A stretch of 64,000 nucleotides of DNA from Limnephilus marmoratus (taxonomy: Eukaryota > Arthropoda > Insecta > Trichoptera > Limnephilidae), in contig OU862920.1 in the NCBI GenBank assembly GCA_917880885.1, forward strand, positions 35,437,019 through 35,501,018, written 5' to 3'. Under the pieces are notes generated by a model. That model worked only from the letters and a program-made list of their open reading frames with translations. It was not told the DNA's origin and did no database searches. The position numbers and the translations under genes are program-made. This document shows, in pieces, positions 22,332-32,802 of the stretch. Every line of letters begins with the position of its first letter. The first letter of the stretch is position 1.

Positions 22332-23196
22332 CTTCATTTAAATAATACTATTCTGGTAAATACGAGTTACATGTATTTTACTTTGTCAACCTCTAGATTT
22401 ATCTGTCGGCTACAGGTTAGAGAATTTTGAAATGTTTCGTTACAATATAAATTTGATTATGATGGATTCGTAGAGTACCTAATCGCTAAGATGTTTGAAA
22501 AATGTTCTTCGATGAACGAGTGTTGTTATTTTGTAGAATTTTACAAACAACCGAAGGAAAATAAGTTCAGTATGAGTAAAGTTTTAATACAAAAGTCTTT
22601 GTGCTTCGGCAACATGTTATGTCAACTTATAAATGACGTAAATTATGGCAGCCTAAACGTTTTAAAAGTTACTTTAAATGAGATTTCATCCATTTTGACT
22701 GTTTGCTAATGAAACGTTTAATCACTTCCGATAAACAAAGGAATCTCTCAAAGCAGCTCAACATGAATGAAATAAATATTTCCCCACAGCCAAATGTATG
22801 CTTTTGGAAAGTTTATCAAAGAGGTAAAATATTTATCGGAGACCAAAATTTTAGTGTAAGATCTGTTGTTTCTCAGGAATAAAAATAAAATTTCATCAAA
22901 TAATTTGTTCAGGTGTTTTTATGAAGTGACCCGCCAGTGTTTTCTGTTTTTAAATAATGAAATTAGATACAGTACCCTAGAGCAAGTTTCATCGAGAAGT
23001 GATTGGGTGACATGGTGATTGGGTGACAGAGGTGATTGGATGACATGACATGGGTGAATTCTATATCTTCCAAGCTAGGAACCACTATTTGGGTCAGAAT
23101 CGTTGTTTGATGCGACTGCACTTGTGTTTAAACTAGTCCTAGCGATAGCTCGCACTGAAAAAAAACTCCAACTTGGAAAAACTCATAGTCACTAGC
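22332..23196. other. Unassigned DNA with a short GTGATTGGGTGACA repeat
   Basis: A 72-codon frame (22491-22709, +) is rich in Cys, Asn and Ser and has no motif I recognise. At 22999-23050 the unit GTGATTGGGTGACA recurs three times. Otherwise nothing. Confidence 0.4.
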
Positions 23197-23641
23197 AAAT
23201 TTGGGAGGCGGGTATGGGTACCGCCGCCCCCGGTACCATTTATTGGATAACTAATACCTATGCCATAGATCACTCCAAGTGGTTCGTTACGTTTGATGAC
23301 TTAGCAAGAGCGCCCGTGTTCATGGGGTCAGGTTTGTCCGGATCTTAGCGGCGGAAGTATCTGCCACCAACAGCGTGGCAGGCCGGGACGGGAGAGACTG
23401 GTTGAGGGAGATCTTTCGACCTCTCCAGCAGGACGCTCTCGGAACATTGCCTTGCATTGGAAAGGATGGATTCATTCGTCCATCACTCCTGGACACACTG
23501 ACCTCCAAATTCCTACCCATCCCCATACCTTTTCCTTCCCAGAATTTCCTCTCCTTCCTTCCCCTAAAAAGACCCTCCACACAGCATCCCCAAAGATGAA
23601 ATAGGCCCTAAGTGGAATTATTTTCTTTAGGGCCTCTTGTG
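23197..23641 (+). mobile_element. Family D retroposon, longest 5' extent (D4)
   Basis: The start carries TACCGCCGCCCCCGGTACC and TGGATAACTAATACCTATGC, sequence absent from shorter copies. Then TGGTTCGTTACGTTTGATGA, GTTCATGGGG, GGCAGGCCGGGACGGGAGAG, the CCTCCAGCAGGACGCTCTCG block and the CCCTAAGTGGAATTATTTTC block follow. It stops at CTTGTGT, one step before the usual GGAG and poly(A), and abuts a B element. Confidence 0.8.
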
Positions 23642-23872
23642 TACTGCACACGCGGTAGAAGCGAAACTTTACCAAAACAGTCTCAACCAATGGGAGCCTT
23701 GAAAAGTCGAGTCATAATCAAAGGGGCCAATGAGCGCAGATCTAGCGTCATTTCCATTTCATATCTCAACCAATTGGAGCCTTGCAAAGTGAAATAATAA
23801 CCAAAACGGCCAAAGAGCGCAGTTTGATGCCTAAAAATAACAACAGGGCTAAAGAAATTTGACTTCAAAAGT
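23642..23872 (+). mobile_element. Family B element (B3)
   Basis: It starts ACTGCACACGCGGTAGAAGC directly after D4. Both CCAATGnGAGCCTTG modules are present (23686 and 23770 region), as is CGGCCAAAGAGCGCAG. The right end is shortened (CAACAGGGCTAAAGAAATTT). About 55 bp of the usual B right half are missing. Confidence 0.75.
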
Positions 23873-24495
23873 GTTTGGCAGAAGAAGCAGAGGAAGGTCA
23901 CCAGTGCGCTGGAGTATTACTGGCGTCTGGTACGTCGGTTTCCTTGAAATTCACGAACCGCAGGACCACGAGGAGTGGATCCTCAACAATAAGGAACCCA
24001 TTTAAGATGTTTGTACCGTTCACTTCTTTAATTTCTAGTGTTTCTAAGTTATATTTGTGCTGTTTACTGAGTTATCATAAATGAACAAATAAATGTGGTT
24101 TCGTTATAAAATTAAAATTTTTAACGTCCCTTTATTATGAAGGACAAAAGGTGATTTATTAAATATTAATAATTATTGAAATTTTCACTCCGCGGCACGA
24201 AAACCGCCAATATAATATTAATAACGGATATAGGTAAAAGCGGGTGTAAAGCGGATCGCAATAATCAAGTACACGCCGATGGATTCACATTGAAAATTAA
24301 TTAACCCGTACAAATTGGATTAACCGGACAAATTAAATGTGATCGAAGTGTTAAATAAAGCCGACATGTTCACACAGTGTACCTGATAAGATCACACTTT
24401 ATAAATTACACGGCAAATAATATCCGTCAATTATTCACGTTTTTTTCAATTTACCGAAATAATTATGTTTCTGCATATCCTTATCCTTATCCTCC
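23873..24495. other. Unassigned spacer
   Basis: No repeat family or coding frame recognised. Confidence 0.35.
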
Positions 24496-25150
24496 TTACA
24501 TAGTATAAAATGAAGTCGCTCAAAATGTATGTGCGCATTTATCTTTTAAACTACGCAACGGATTTTCATACGGTTTTCACCAATAGATAGAGTGATTGAA
24601 GAGGAATGTTTATATGTATAATACATGTAAATTATGTTAGAGAAAAGACGAGAAATTCAGAGAAAATATATTTTTGTGCGATTTAAAACAGCTGGCGGGC
24701 CGTACTATAGTCACTATTGAAATTCGTTCTACGGAAGAAATTGGAAAATAGAAATGTCCTAGAGTAAGTAGGTATTTGATTTTCCCTTTTCAAATATACA
24801 GTGTTGCCTTGCAAGCATTGTATAATTAGTGGCGATCGCTCAAATTGCATTTTATTACATATTACATATATTAATATAAAATGAAGTCGCTCAAAATGTA
24901 TGTGCGCATAGATCTTTTAAACTACGAAACAGATTTTCATGCGGTTTTCACCAATAGATAGAGTGATTCAAGGGGAAGGTTTATATGTATAATAAATGCT
25001 TATTACAGTAGAGAAAAGCCGAGAAATTCAAATATTCAATTCAGGCAGCGGGCAGCGGGCAGCTGACAAGAGGGTGGTGTGGATTTTATAAAGGTTGGGT
25101 AATGGCGTTGTGTTTCGTTAGCCACAGCGACGTGTGGCCGGGTCTGCTAG
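24496..25150 (+). mobile_element. Non-autonomous Helitron with doubled 5' module (copy 2)
   Basis: The 5' module TTACATAGTATAAAATGAAG starts at 24496 and recurs near 24870 (ATTAATATAAAATGAAGTCG). The 3' end has GCCACAGCGACGTGTGGC, then CGGGTCTG and CTAG at 25147-25150 followed by T. No protein is encoded. Confidence 0.85.
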
Positions 25151-25157
25151 TTACACA

Positions 25158-25268
25158 TAAAACAGAAAAAGAAAATGGTCGCTACTGGGACTCGTACCCA
25201 GAACCTCTCGTCTATCCGGGACGTGCATTTACCAATTCCGCCATTGCGCCCTACTGTCAAACCGTCAT
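25158..25268 (-). repeat. tRNA-like SINE head, inverted relative to the next
   Basis: On the minus strand: ATGGCGGAATTGGTAAATGC (A-box-like) and GTTCTGGGTACGAGTCCCAG (T-arm and B-box-like), followed by AGCGACCATTTTC. It is close to the plus-strand segment at 25383-25462. It could be a tRNA pseudogene pair or SINE heads; a body with CTTTTTCT follows in both. Confidence 0.6.
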
Positions 25269-25382
25269 AATAACCAATCTCATATTTAATTTTTTTTTTT
25301 AATTAACAGTATTATCTTCAACTAATTTATTTTCCATATCATAGGCAACTACCCTTTTTATTTGAAACAATCATTCTAAGAA

Positions 25383-25462
25383 TTGGTTTGTAACGGAATT
25401 GGTAAACGCACGTCCCGGATAGACGAGAGGTTCTGGGTTCGAGTCCCAGTTGCGACCATTAT
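25383..25462 (+). repeat. tRNA-like SINE head
   Basis: TTGGTTTGTAACGGAATTGG, then ACGCACGTCCCGG and GTTCTGGGTTCGAGTCCCAG with TTGCGACCATTATC. The B box GGTTCGAGTCC is canonical. A third relative is at 36054-36130. The conserved 3' context (CCATTATCTTTTT then GTCTTGTTCT) points to a SINE family and not to functional tRNA genes. Confidence 0.6.
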
Positions 25463-25581
25463 CTTTTTCTTTTTTTCAGTGTCTTGTTCTATTTCTTTTT
25501 TTTTTCTTTTTTTTTTGTTCTTATTTCATACATTTGTATTTAGAAACAAACAAAAAAACCAAAAACAAACAATGTCTAGCT

Positions 25582-25691
25582 ACGACAAATATTTCATACA
25601 ATTCTATTTAAATACCTACTACAAATATTTCACACAATTCTATTTAAATACCTACTACAAATATTTCATACATTTGTATTTAGATACCGAG
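25582..25691. repeat. 36-bp tandem repeat, three copies
   Basis: Units of ACAAATATTTCAYACAATTC followed by TATTTAAATACCTACT occur three times, the last diverged. The unit length is a multiple of three, so the plus-strand frame shows repeated YYKYFIQFYLNT. Confidence 0.85.
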
Positions 25692-26477
25692 GTCTAGCTG
25701 CGACAAGACACTGGCTAAGGAGTGGAGTTATAGTCAATTTTTTTATAGTCCTTTAGAGCACTTTCAATTTCAGCGATCGATAATCGATATATAACATAAA
25801 TAGCCTTTCTAATTTTTTTAATGTCTTACTTTTCCACCGTTACTTTTTGCAGTAAAACATTAATGTTCAAATTGGGTTTGATCTCGATTCGACTACGGCT
25901 GCTTCCTGTTTAAAATATACAGTTTGCTAAGGCCTCGCACCTATAAGAGGTTTAACTCCTCGAACCCCTGTTATGATAACCGGTGCTTAAAACTGTAATA
26001 AATATGCAAAAACGCCGGTTCCTCCGCTTATCTCACAAAAAGGTTTTCTTTGACTAGGTACTAGCGTGGTTGCCTTGAAAACGTCGCCCCGTGTGGGATT
26101 TAAATTGGAAACATAAATAAAACATTCTACGCGTTGCCAAAAATTCTGAAAATATAGAATATAAAGGGTTCCCATTCAAACGTGTTATAAAGCCTCGTTC
26201 ACACGCAATTGTAACGCAATGCGTAATATGAAAACTGTATACGTGTAACTTTGTTTACCTAATGTTACAGTAAATCCATATTATGTAAAATATTCATATT
26301 TCTTCGAAATTCCGAAAAACCTCAAATTCCCTTCCAATCAACAATACATAAATATATATAGTATACATCTTGAAAACGAAATACATAACTATATAATATG
26401 TTGTTTGGGTCTCATTGATAAAAGAGGAATGATACCCCTCAGTTTACAGACTGAATTTCTCTGGCAGTTTTTTTCAC
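25692..26477. other. Unassigned spacer
   Basis: No element or coding frame recognised. Confidence 0.35.
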
Positions 26478-26935
26478 GTCTTTTTTTCACATTAAATCCA
26501 CACAGGAGGCCCTGAAGAAAAACATTTCCCTTGCATGTCATCTTTGGGATGCTGAGTGGAGGTTTTTCTAAGGAAAGGAAGGAGAGGAAGTTCTGGGAAG
26601 GAAAAGGGTATGAAGGGTGGGTAGAAATCTAGGGTCAGTGTGTCTAGGAGTAATGGCTGTATGAATTCATCTCTTCCAAGGCAATGGGTCAAAAGAATCC
26701 AGCTGGAGAGATCTAGAATAGGTCTCCAAACTCTCCCGATCCGACCCGCCATGCAGTAGGTGGGCAAACGCATCGGCGGCCAAGACCTAGACAAACCCCA
26801 CCCCATGAAACCGGGCAACCCTGCTTAATCACCAATCGTAACGAACCACTAGGGGTGGCTTATGGCAGGGGTGTTGGTTATTCAACAAATGGTTTCCGGG
26901 GCAGCGGAACCCCTACCCATCCTCCGAAATTAAAG
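26478..26935 (-). mobile_element. Family D retroposon, near full length (D5)
   Basis: The T run at 26479-26487 is the poly(A) tail on the minus strand, followed (plus strand) by ATTAAATCCACACAGGAGGC, the CCTGAAGAAAAACATTTCCC block, CATCTTTGGGATGCTGAGTG, the purine-rich stretch, the CTCTCCCGATCCGACCCGCC block, ACCCCATGAAACCGGGCAAC and ACTAGGGGTGGCTTATGGCA. The 5' end on the minus strand reaches about 26935. Confidence 0.8.
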
Positions 26936-29403
26936 TCTAAAGAAATCTAATAATTAGAAGATGAAGAAGTTGTCAAGCCAGTTTCCAAGACAGTGTCTAT
27001 AATACAAATAGTTAATTCCTCGAAAAATAAAAACACAAAAATCGGATGGAGCAAGATCAGAAAAATACAATGGATGTGGATAAACTTCCTAATCATGTAC
27101 TTAAAAAGCCGCTTCTGAAAGTACTTATCAGAAAAGGTTCTTGTGTTCGCAAAAGCTGAGACTCGATTTTGATTTAAAAAGTGGAACTAATATTATGTTC
27201 AGCTACTTGTATTTTTTCTATTATTTGTTTTTACTTTGAGATCTCAATAAAATAATTCCCACATTTGCTTGAAAATAACAGTCAAAGTTTTGAAGTAATT
27301 TCTAATTATTTAGGTGAACTAAACTCCGAAAAAGCAAAAAAAATAAGTGGTGCTTTGAATGTGGGCACGAAACAAGTTTCAATTTCAGTTCCAAAAGATG
27401 TCACCTGAATGCTGTATTTATTGTATCTGCGAATATTATTTAAAAAGTTTTTCGATTCTGGCGTTGACCTTAAAAATAATCCTTTTAAGGGCAGTGGAGT
27501 TTCCAAAAATCACATTTTCCTCCTGTACGGCACATTCCCGCCATTTATATTCTCTATTTAAGGTATTACAGTCTTTGCGTAGCATTACGAGTCCACCTAT
27601 TGAAACGAAGACATGACTGGCATAATCAAACGTATTGTCATGATGTTCTTAGAAAAACATTTGAATTCAACTCGCACCTGACTTATCCTATACCGATTTT
27701 TCTCAAATTGGTGAAGAGCTCTAAAATTTAAAAATGGCCTCCAAAATTTAGCCTCTCGACCATAGATTCGAGAAGCTCCCCTAAAATCCCCTATACTGAT
27801 TTTGAACCAATTTATGTTGTCAAAAATCTGTTAATTCAAGATGGCCGTTGAAATTAAATATTTGGACAGAAGTTTCAAGATCAGCTCTTCTTTAATCTGT
27901 CCTACACCGATTTTGAACCGTAGTGGTAGAGAGCTGCCGATTTTAAGGAGGCCGCCGAAGTAATACATTTTGACAATACATTCAAGTGAGAAACTCAATA
28001 AAATGTATTTGGAAATAATGCATAAAATAAACACTTTACAAATGTGAATAAATAAAGTTTTAACGAAATGATAATCACGCAAACAATGAATTTCCGGTTG
28101 GGTTTGTTATGTTCTTAACAATGATAAAGCGCACCTAAGATACATAGCTAAGGAAATTCGATGTTTTAATATAAATCACGACTATTATATTACAAATATA
28201 GCACACCCTACACCAGCAACTCTGGTATATAATATTACATGATAATATCATTATACGATAATATTAAGCCTTACAGGAATTCTTATAAATAGCGCACATT
28301 GGAGGGGACCCTACCACTTTCCCAACGGCGTTATAAGGAAACATATGGTTTCCTCCTTCACTTCAAGACTCTATTTTATTGAACGAAGCTACATTTATTT
28401 GAACGACTCTAGACCCTCCAATGTCCATGCATACGGGGTTAGAAAGCAGTATGCAAGTACTTACATGAACATAATACAAAAGAATAATAAATGTGGCAGC
28501 CCATGGAATAATTCTTCTGCAATCTATAGAAAAAATATATACCGGTTAAAGTGTTAAATAAATAAAAAGAAAAATAAAAGCTAGAAATATAAAGTAAATA
28601 AAAAATAAGTATTAGTAAATAAAAAGAAAGATAAATAGCGCAGAAAATAAACTTAATACCATAGCATTTATTCATGTGCTTATAAGGACCATTGGAGTTA
28701 TTTGCTCTGAGAAGAGAGACCGTTTCTTAGCCTCCCGATAACCTTTTGATATCGAGTATTTAAAGTGGAAACTTGCAGTTTTCCATTATCAGAAGCAATG
28801 TTTCCTTAAGAGCCCATATTTCCCTTAAACACGGTAAGTTTTAAAACTCTTAAAAAAATATATATGTTATTCTTGAAGATAATATATAGACTTTTCCCCC
28901 GCCGAAAAATTATCTCGGTAGAAAAAAATCGCAAAATATGCTCCAAAATTATTATTAACACGTTTGTTTCAGTTATTTTACAAGTTATATGTACGAAAAA
29001 ATTCAGGGTTTTTAAATGCTGTTTAAGATAATGCCCGCGAGATTTTTGCTCTATTTTAAACGAGTCGTGTTTTATTAAACATTTTCGCAATTTTCGTATC
29101 GATTTTGTCGCTGTAAATGTTAGCGCTCTCCTCTAACATTCATATTTTCGTATCTCTCCATCTTCTTCTTTTCGTGCCCGGTTACAGAGCCTTAACCATA
29201 TATCCTATAATATTAACAAAATCTAACTCGTCCAACTACAGTAAAATATTGCAGTATTAACAACTTTGGCCGCTAGAGGCGCTAGTGTAGCATATTGATG
29301 TTGATATTCATTTCCATGGTGGCAAATTGAATTTATTTTGCACTTGGTGGCGGTGTTTTGCGCTTTCTAATTTGTATTTTGATCAATCCCGATTTTTTAA
29401 AAT
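26936..29403. other. Unassigned DNA with a diverged tandem repeat
   Basis: Near 27680-27960 a motif of the form CCTAYACYGATTTTGAACC recurs three times at about 100-bp steps with nearby AAGATGGCC or AAAATGGCC, an old tandem array. At 28425-28465 the sequence GCATACGGGGTTAGAAAGCA resembles GCATACGTTGTTAGCGAGCA inside the hAT element at 44728, hinting at a related old hAT fragment. No coding region recognised. Confidence 0.4.
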
Positions 29404-29590
29404 TGGTTACAGTTCACACCAACCAAAAGGAGCCTTCAAAAGTGAGCTCATAGTTAAAGCGGCCAATGCGGCAAGGTCTCATTCTCTTGCAGGCTAAATC
29501 CTACAGATGCATGAGTTTGTCTCTTTTTGATGTCATTTCCGTTTCATCGAGTTTCAATTCACAACGTTGCTAAAGAAGTTTCAATTAAAA
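29404..29590 (+). mobile_element. Chimeric B/A element (A7)
   Basis: The first part is B-like (ACCAACCAAAAGGAGCCTTC, TTAAAGCGGCCAATG). After about 29472 it switches to A-like sequence (TCTCATTCTCTTGCAGGCTA, ATGAGTTTGTCTCTTTTTGA). The right end is the shared CACAACGTTGCTAAAGAAG. The usual left hairpin end is missing. Confidence 0.7.
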
Positions 29591-30396
29591 ATATATAAAA
29601 TGTTACAAATATGTTATCTGACTGCAGAAACCGAATTTAATAATTACATAAAATAAAAATACTCGAAGTCGCTTTTCAGGATGCCAAAAAACGCTTACAG
29701 GTGAGTTGCTGGAATATAACATGTTTCCATTAAATCAGAGCAAATAAAATGTTCTTGATTACGTAAGAAGAGGATTATACTATGAACAATTTAATAAAAA
29801 AAAACTCCTCATTGTTTCAAATATTATTGGACTGGGTCTCATTAAAGGAAGATTGATGATTATACTAAAAAAAGAAAATATGGATGACTGCAATGTTATT
29901 GTTAAGTAATATTAAAACTGGGTTTATGTTAAATTTAAATAATGAAAATTTGGCTGATATTTGCAACAGCTGTTATAAATTATTTTTAAATAATTATGTA
30001 AACTATATGTAAATAAACATAATGATAATAATTGTTATACGATAAGAAAAAAGAGCAAAATCTACAAATAAGAAATTAAAGAAAATTATTTAGTGTTTTA
30101 TTACCAAAGAGAGATAATAACCGCTTTAATATTTTTTTACGAGTGAGTAAAAGTTTTTTTCGATTTAATTAATTTATTTACTAATATAAAATAGTTAAGG
30201 AATATAAAATTTCACATAATATCCAGTAAAATGAATGAAAGAAAACCAAGGCGTACAACTCACCCCGCTAGAAGGCGTCAGTACAGCATTCTGCCATAAG
30301 AATGTATGGGAAATGACAGATGTTGGAGGTATTATTAATATTGTAGAATATTTGTTTTAACACAAAAAGACAAACCGAAAAGGTGTTATGTTTATG
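29591..30396. other. Unassigned spacer
   Basis: AT-rich with no recognised feature. Confidence 0.35.
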
Positions 30397-30621
30397 GTCA
30401 ATTCACATGAGGTGAAAATGAAACCTTCAGAAAACTAAAGTAGACAAGTGTGGGGAGGCTACGAAGCACCGCACAAAGATGAAACCGATTATTCTATCTC
30501 ATTCTCTCGCAGGCTAAATCCTATTCATGTATGTGTTTGTCTCTTTTTAGTGTCTCTTTTTTTTTGGGTTTCCCGAGTTTCAAATCACAACCGTGCTAAA
30601 GAAATTTTCACTTCAAAAACT
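30397..30621 (+). mobile_element. Family A element (A8)
   Basis: CAATTCACATGAGGTGAAAA, CTACGAAGCACCGCACAAAG, AGGCTAAATCCTATTCATG, TCTCTTTTTAGTGTCTC and CACAACCGTGCTAAAGAAAT are in order, ending TTTTCACTTCAAAAA. A near full copy with a slightly decayed left end. Confidence 0.8.
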
Positions 30622-31011
30622 CATATCATTGACAGAGCGCGAGCGTGGCGAAATCCTGTTTTAGGTGGAGCGCTTTGCATATCGTCTGTCTGTATTTTTT
30701 TTTACTGATTGTTCGGTCAATCTTGTAAAGGTGGTAGCCGTGTTCACTTTTACTCCGCGTGAGCGTTACGAACTCATGCCAATTACACGAAGTCTGCTGT
30801 TAACAGAACTACTAGTATAAGAATGTTTGTAAGTGTGCATATACGTAAAAACTATATACTAAAATAGTTTAGTTTTTTATTAATTGAAGTGAAATATCTT
30901 TAGCCGTTAGTGATTTGAAATTCGGATGAAACGGAAATGCGTCACAAAAAATTATTATTTGATGGTCCACGGTTCTAATATAATGCGGTAAATTCGCGCG
31001 TCGGCGCGGGC

Positions 31012-31100
31012 CTTCGATAGCGCAGTGTGCAAGGCGCTCGATAAGTCTCAACGGACAGAGACATAGAAATCAAGCGAACGGAGGTTCGAATCCTACTAAA
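31012..31100 (+). repeat. tRNA-like segment
   Basis: TTCGATAGCGCAGTGTGCAA resembles an A box and GGAGGTTCGAATCCTACTAA contains a canonical B box. The spacing between them of about 55 bp and the region around ACGGACAGAGACAT would allow a long variable arm, as in class II tRNAs, but the acceptor ends do not pair well. A SINE head or tRNA pseudogene is more likely than a working tRNA. Confidence 0.5.
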
Positions 31101-31111
31101 TCCAAAAAAAA

Positions 31112-31272
31112 ACGAAAATGCTTTAGACCACACGACTGAAGTAAAACTTTACTTATATCTACCTCTCAACTTCCGTTCGCCTTGCCCGACCGTTCGCCCG
31201 CTCGATTACACTTCATAACGCTCTCGTCACGCATTCACCAGCTTCCTCCCCAGGAAGTTTTACTTCAAAAAA
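31112..31272 (-). mobile_element. Family C element, short form (C2)
   Basis: Plus strand reading: A run, AATGCTTTAGACCACACGAC, TGAAGTAAAACTTTACTTAT, CTCTCAACTTCCGTTCGCC, CTCGTCACGCATTCACCAGC and the end GGAAGTTTTACTTCAAAAAA. The layout is identical to C1 in inverse orientation. Confidence 0.8.
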
Positions 31273-31409
31273 TTAACATGTTTATTTTTCTGAAATCAAT
31301 ATCCAATCTTCAAACCACTTTAAAATAAACAGGCAATAGAAAAGAAAGCGACATCTGGCGACTTTTTAGTTTTACTTCTACAGCGTGTGAATTGCAAACT
31401 CTGATTTTT

Positions 31410-32217
31410 TCATTACTTACTAACGTTCCTAAAGAACTCTTCTGCAGGCGTCAAGGTACAATAAGCCGGTCTGTATTAATACATGTCAGGAATAGGCGAC
31501 GGCGATGAAGATGATACCATTGATGTCGCCTGCCGTTGCAACCACTGCATGGTTAACAACTCTTTGCCTATTGTGTTTTGTATGTCATTTGCAAACTTCA
31601 ACATCAAAGGGATTTAGATATAATATCGTACGCCAAACAACCTTAACAGAGGTAGCAATTATTTTTGCATATGGTTTCGATGGGAACGTGTTAAATTTAA
31701 AATTATTATATGAGGTATTCATTTTTCAAATATTTTCAATTTATTCGTGACCCGGGAATATTTATGTCTCCCGTAAAACATAAAATAAAAACTTCATTTT
31801 AAAAACAGGCAAACATTATCAAGTCATGAATAATCTGAAAATGTTTGAATTTCTTTTATTTGGTTTTTTGCAGAATAAACCCTGTGACAAAAACATATTC
31901 CATTTAATTTTACTACCACGCGACTCAAATAAATATTGAAATAAGTGTATGGTAAAGTTATATTGTGCGTGGGGAAAAGTGTCAAAAATTGTAGGTATGT
32001 TATATGTCACTGGTTCAGGCATATTCGTATTCAATTTTGGAAAAGAGAGCTTGAAAGAGGACACGTAATGATATAATACGTCTTAATAAGGCTAATTAAA
32101 TTCGAAAAAATTGCTGTACCCATTAGTTAATTTGAATGAAATTCCGCCTCCCGCATGACTAGTTTGTACTCATCGATCGACTCTGGAGAATGACGTACTA
32201 TTATAATATATTATTAA
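31410..32217. other. Unassigned DNA
   Basis: Two frames of 81 codons on opposite strands (31505-31750, 31819-32064) carry no motif I know. The first begins with a hydrophobic stretch (TAWLTTLCLLCFVCHL) that could be a signal peptide or membrane segment, but there is no other support for a gene. Confidence 0.35.
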
Positions 32218-32415
32218 CTAGCTGGTTCCCGGCATGCGTTGCAATACCATATTCAAAGAAATAAATTGTTTCTCCATGCATGTTCTTTCCCGTGCGTCCC
32301 CGTGCCCACCCCCCGCCTACCCTCACCCCTCTCCCGCTCCCACGTCCCGCCAACACCCCTCCCGCGTTCCATATATTCATTCCCAGTACAATCAGTTTTC
32401 AAACAGCTCGCGTGC
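32218..32415 (-). mobile_element. Helitron 3' end, second subfamily (inverse copy)
   Basis: CTAG at 32218-32221 preceded by A (T on the sense strand), then GGCATGCGTTGCAATACC, the terminal hairpin. The C-rich tract 32296-32372 and CAGCTCGCGTGCAACCTATT correspond to 17320-17410 inverted. The 5' limit is not defined. Confidence 0.7.
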
Positions 32416-32802
32416 AACCTATTACATTTTTTTTATTCACATTTTCATTTTTCATATATTAAAAATATTATTTTTTGTTTATTATAAGAACAATGAATCT
32501 ATTTTGGTACCTAACATCGGTTCCTATTTAAAATATCTATAATTTAAAAATCCATAGACAATTCGTTTGTTACAAAAAAACAACTACCTGCTAAATTTAC
32601 ATTCATCAAACGCGCGAACTGTCAAACGTGCGAAGTTAAAATAGTCGTTAAGTTTTCTGAAATTATCCAACTATGTAAATGTCGTTATGAAGTTATGGCG
32701 TGACCAACGGAAACAGTGATTGATTTTTATATGTGTAGATTATATTCCTTTCAAATGGGATCATATTTTTCCGATGAATTAAGTTTTGTTTTCGCATTAG
32801 CT
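32416..32802. other. Unassigned spacer
   Basis: AT-rich DNA that may still belong to the Helitron on its left. Nothing else seen. Confidence 0.3.

Larger units (their letters stand above)
30879..31409 (-). mobile_element. Family B/A element ends around tRNA-like and C insertions
   Basis: The right end is at 30879-30950 (plus strand: GAAGTGAAATATCTTTAGCC, then GATGAAACGGAAATGCGTCA, the B-type right half). A matching left end in the same orientation is at 31362-31409 (TTTTACTTCTACAGCGTGTG, AATTGCAAACTCTGA). Between them lie a tRNA-like segment and a C element. The simplest reading is one minus-strand element opened by later insertions, but the interior is too eroded to be sure. Confidence 0.5.
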
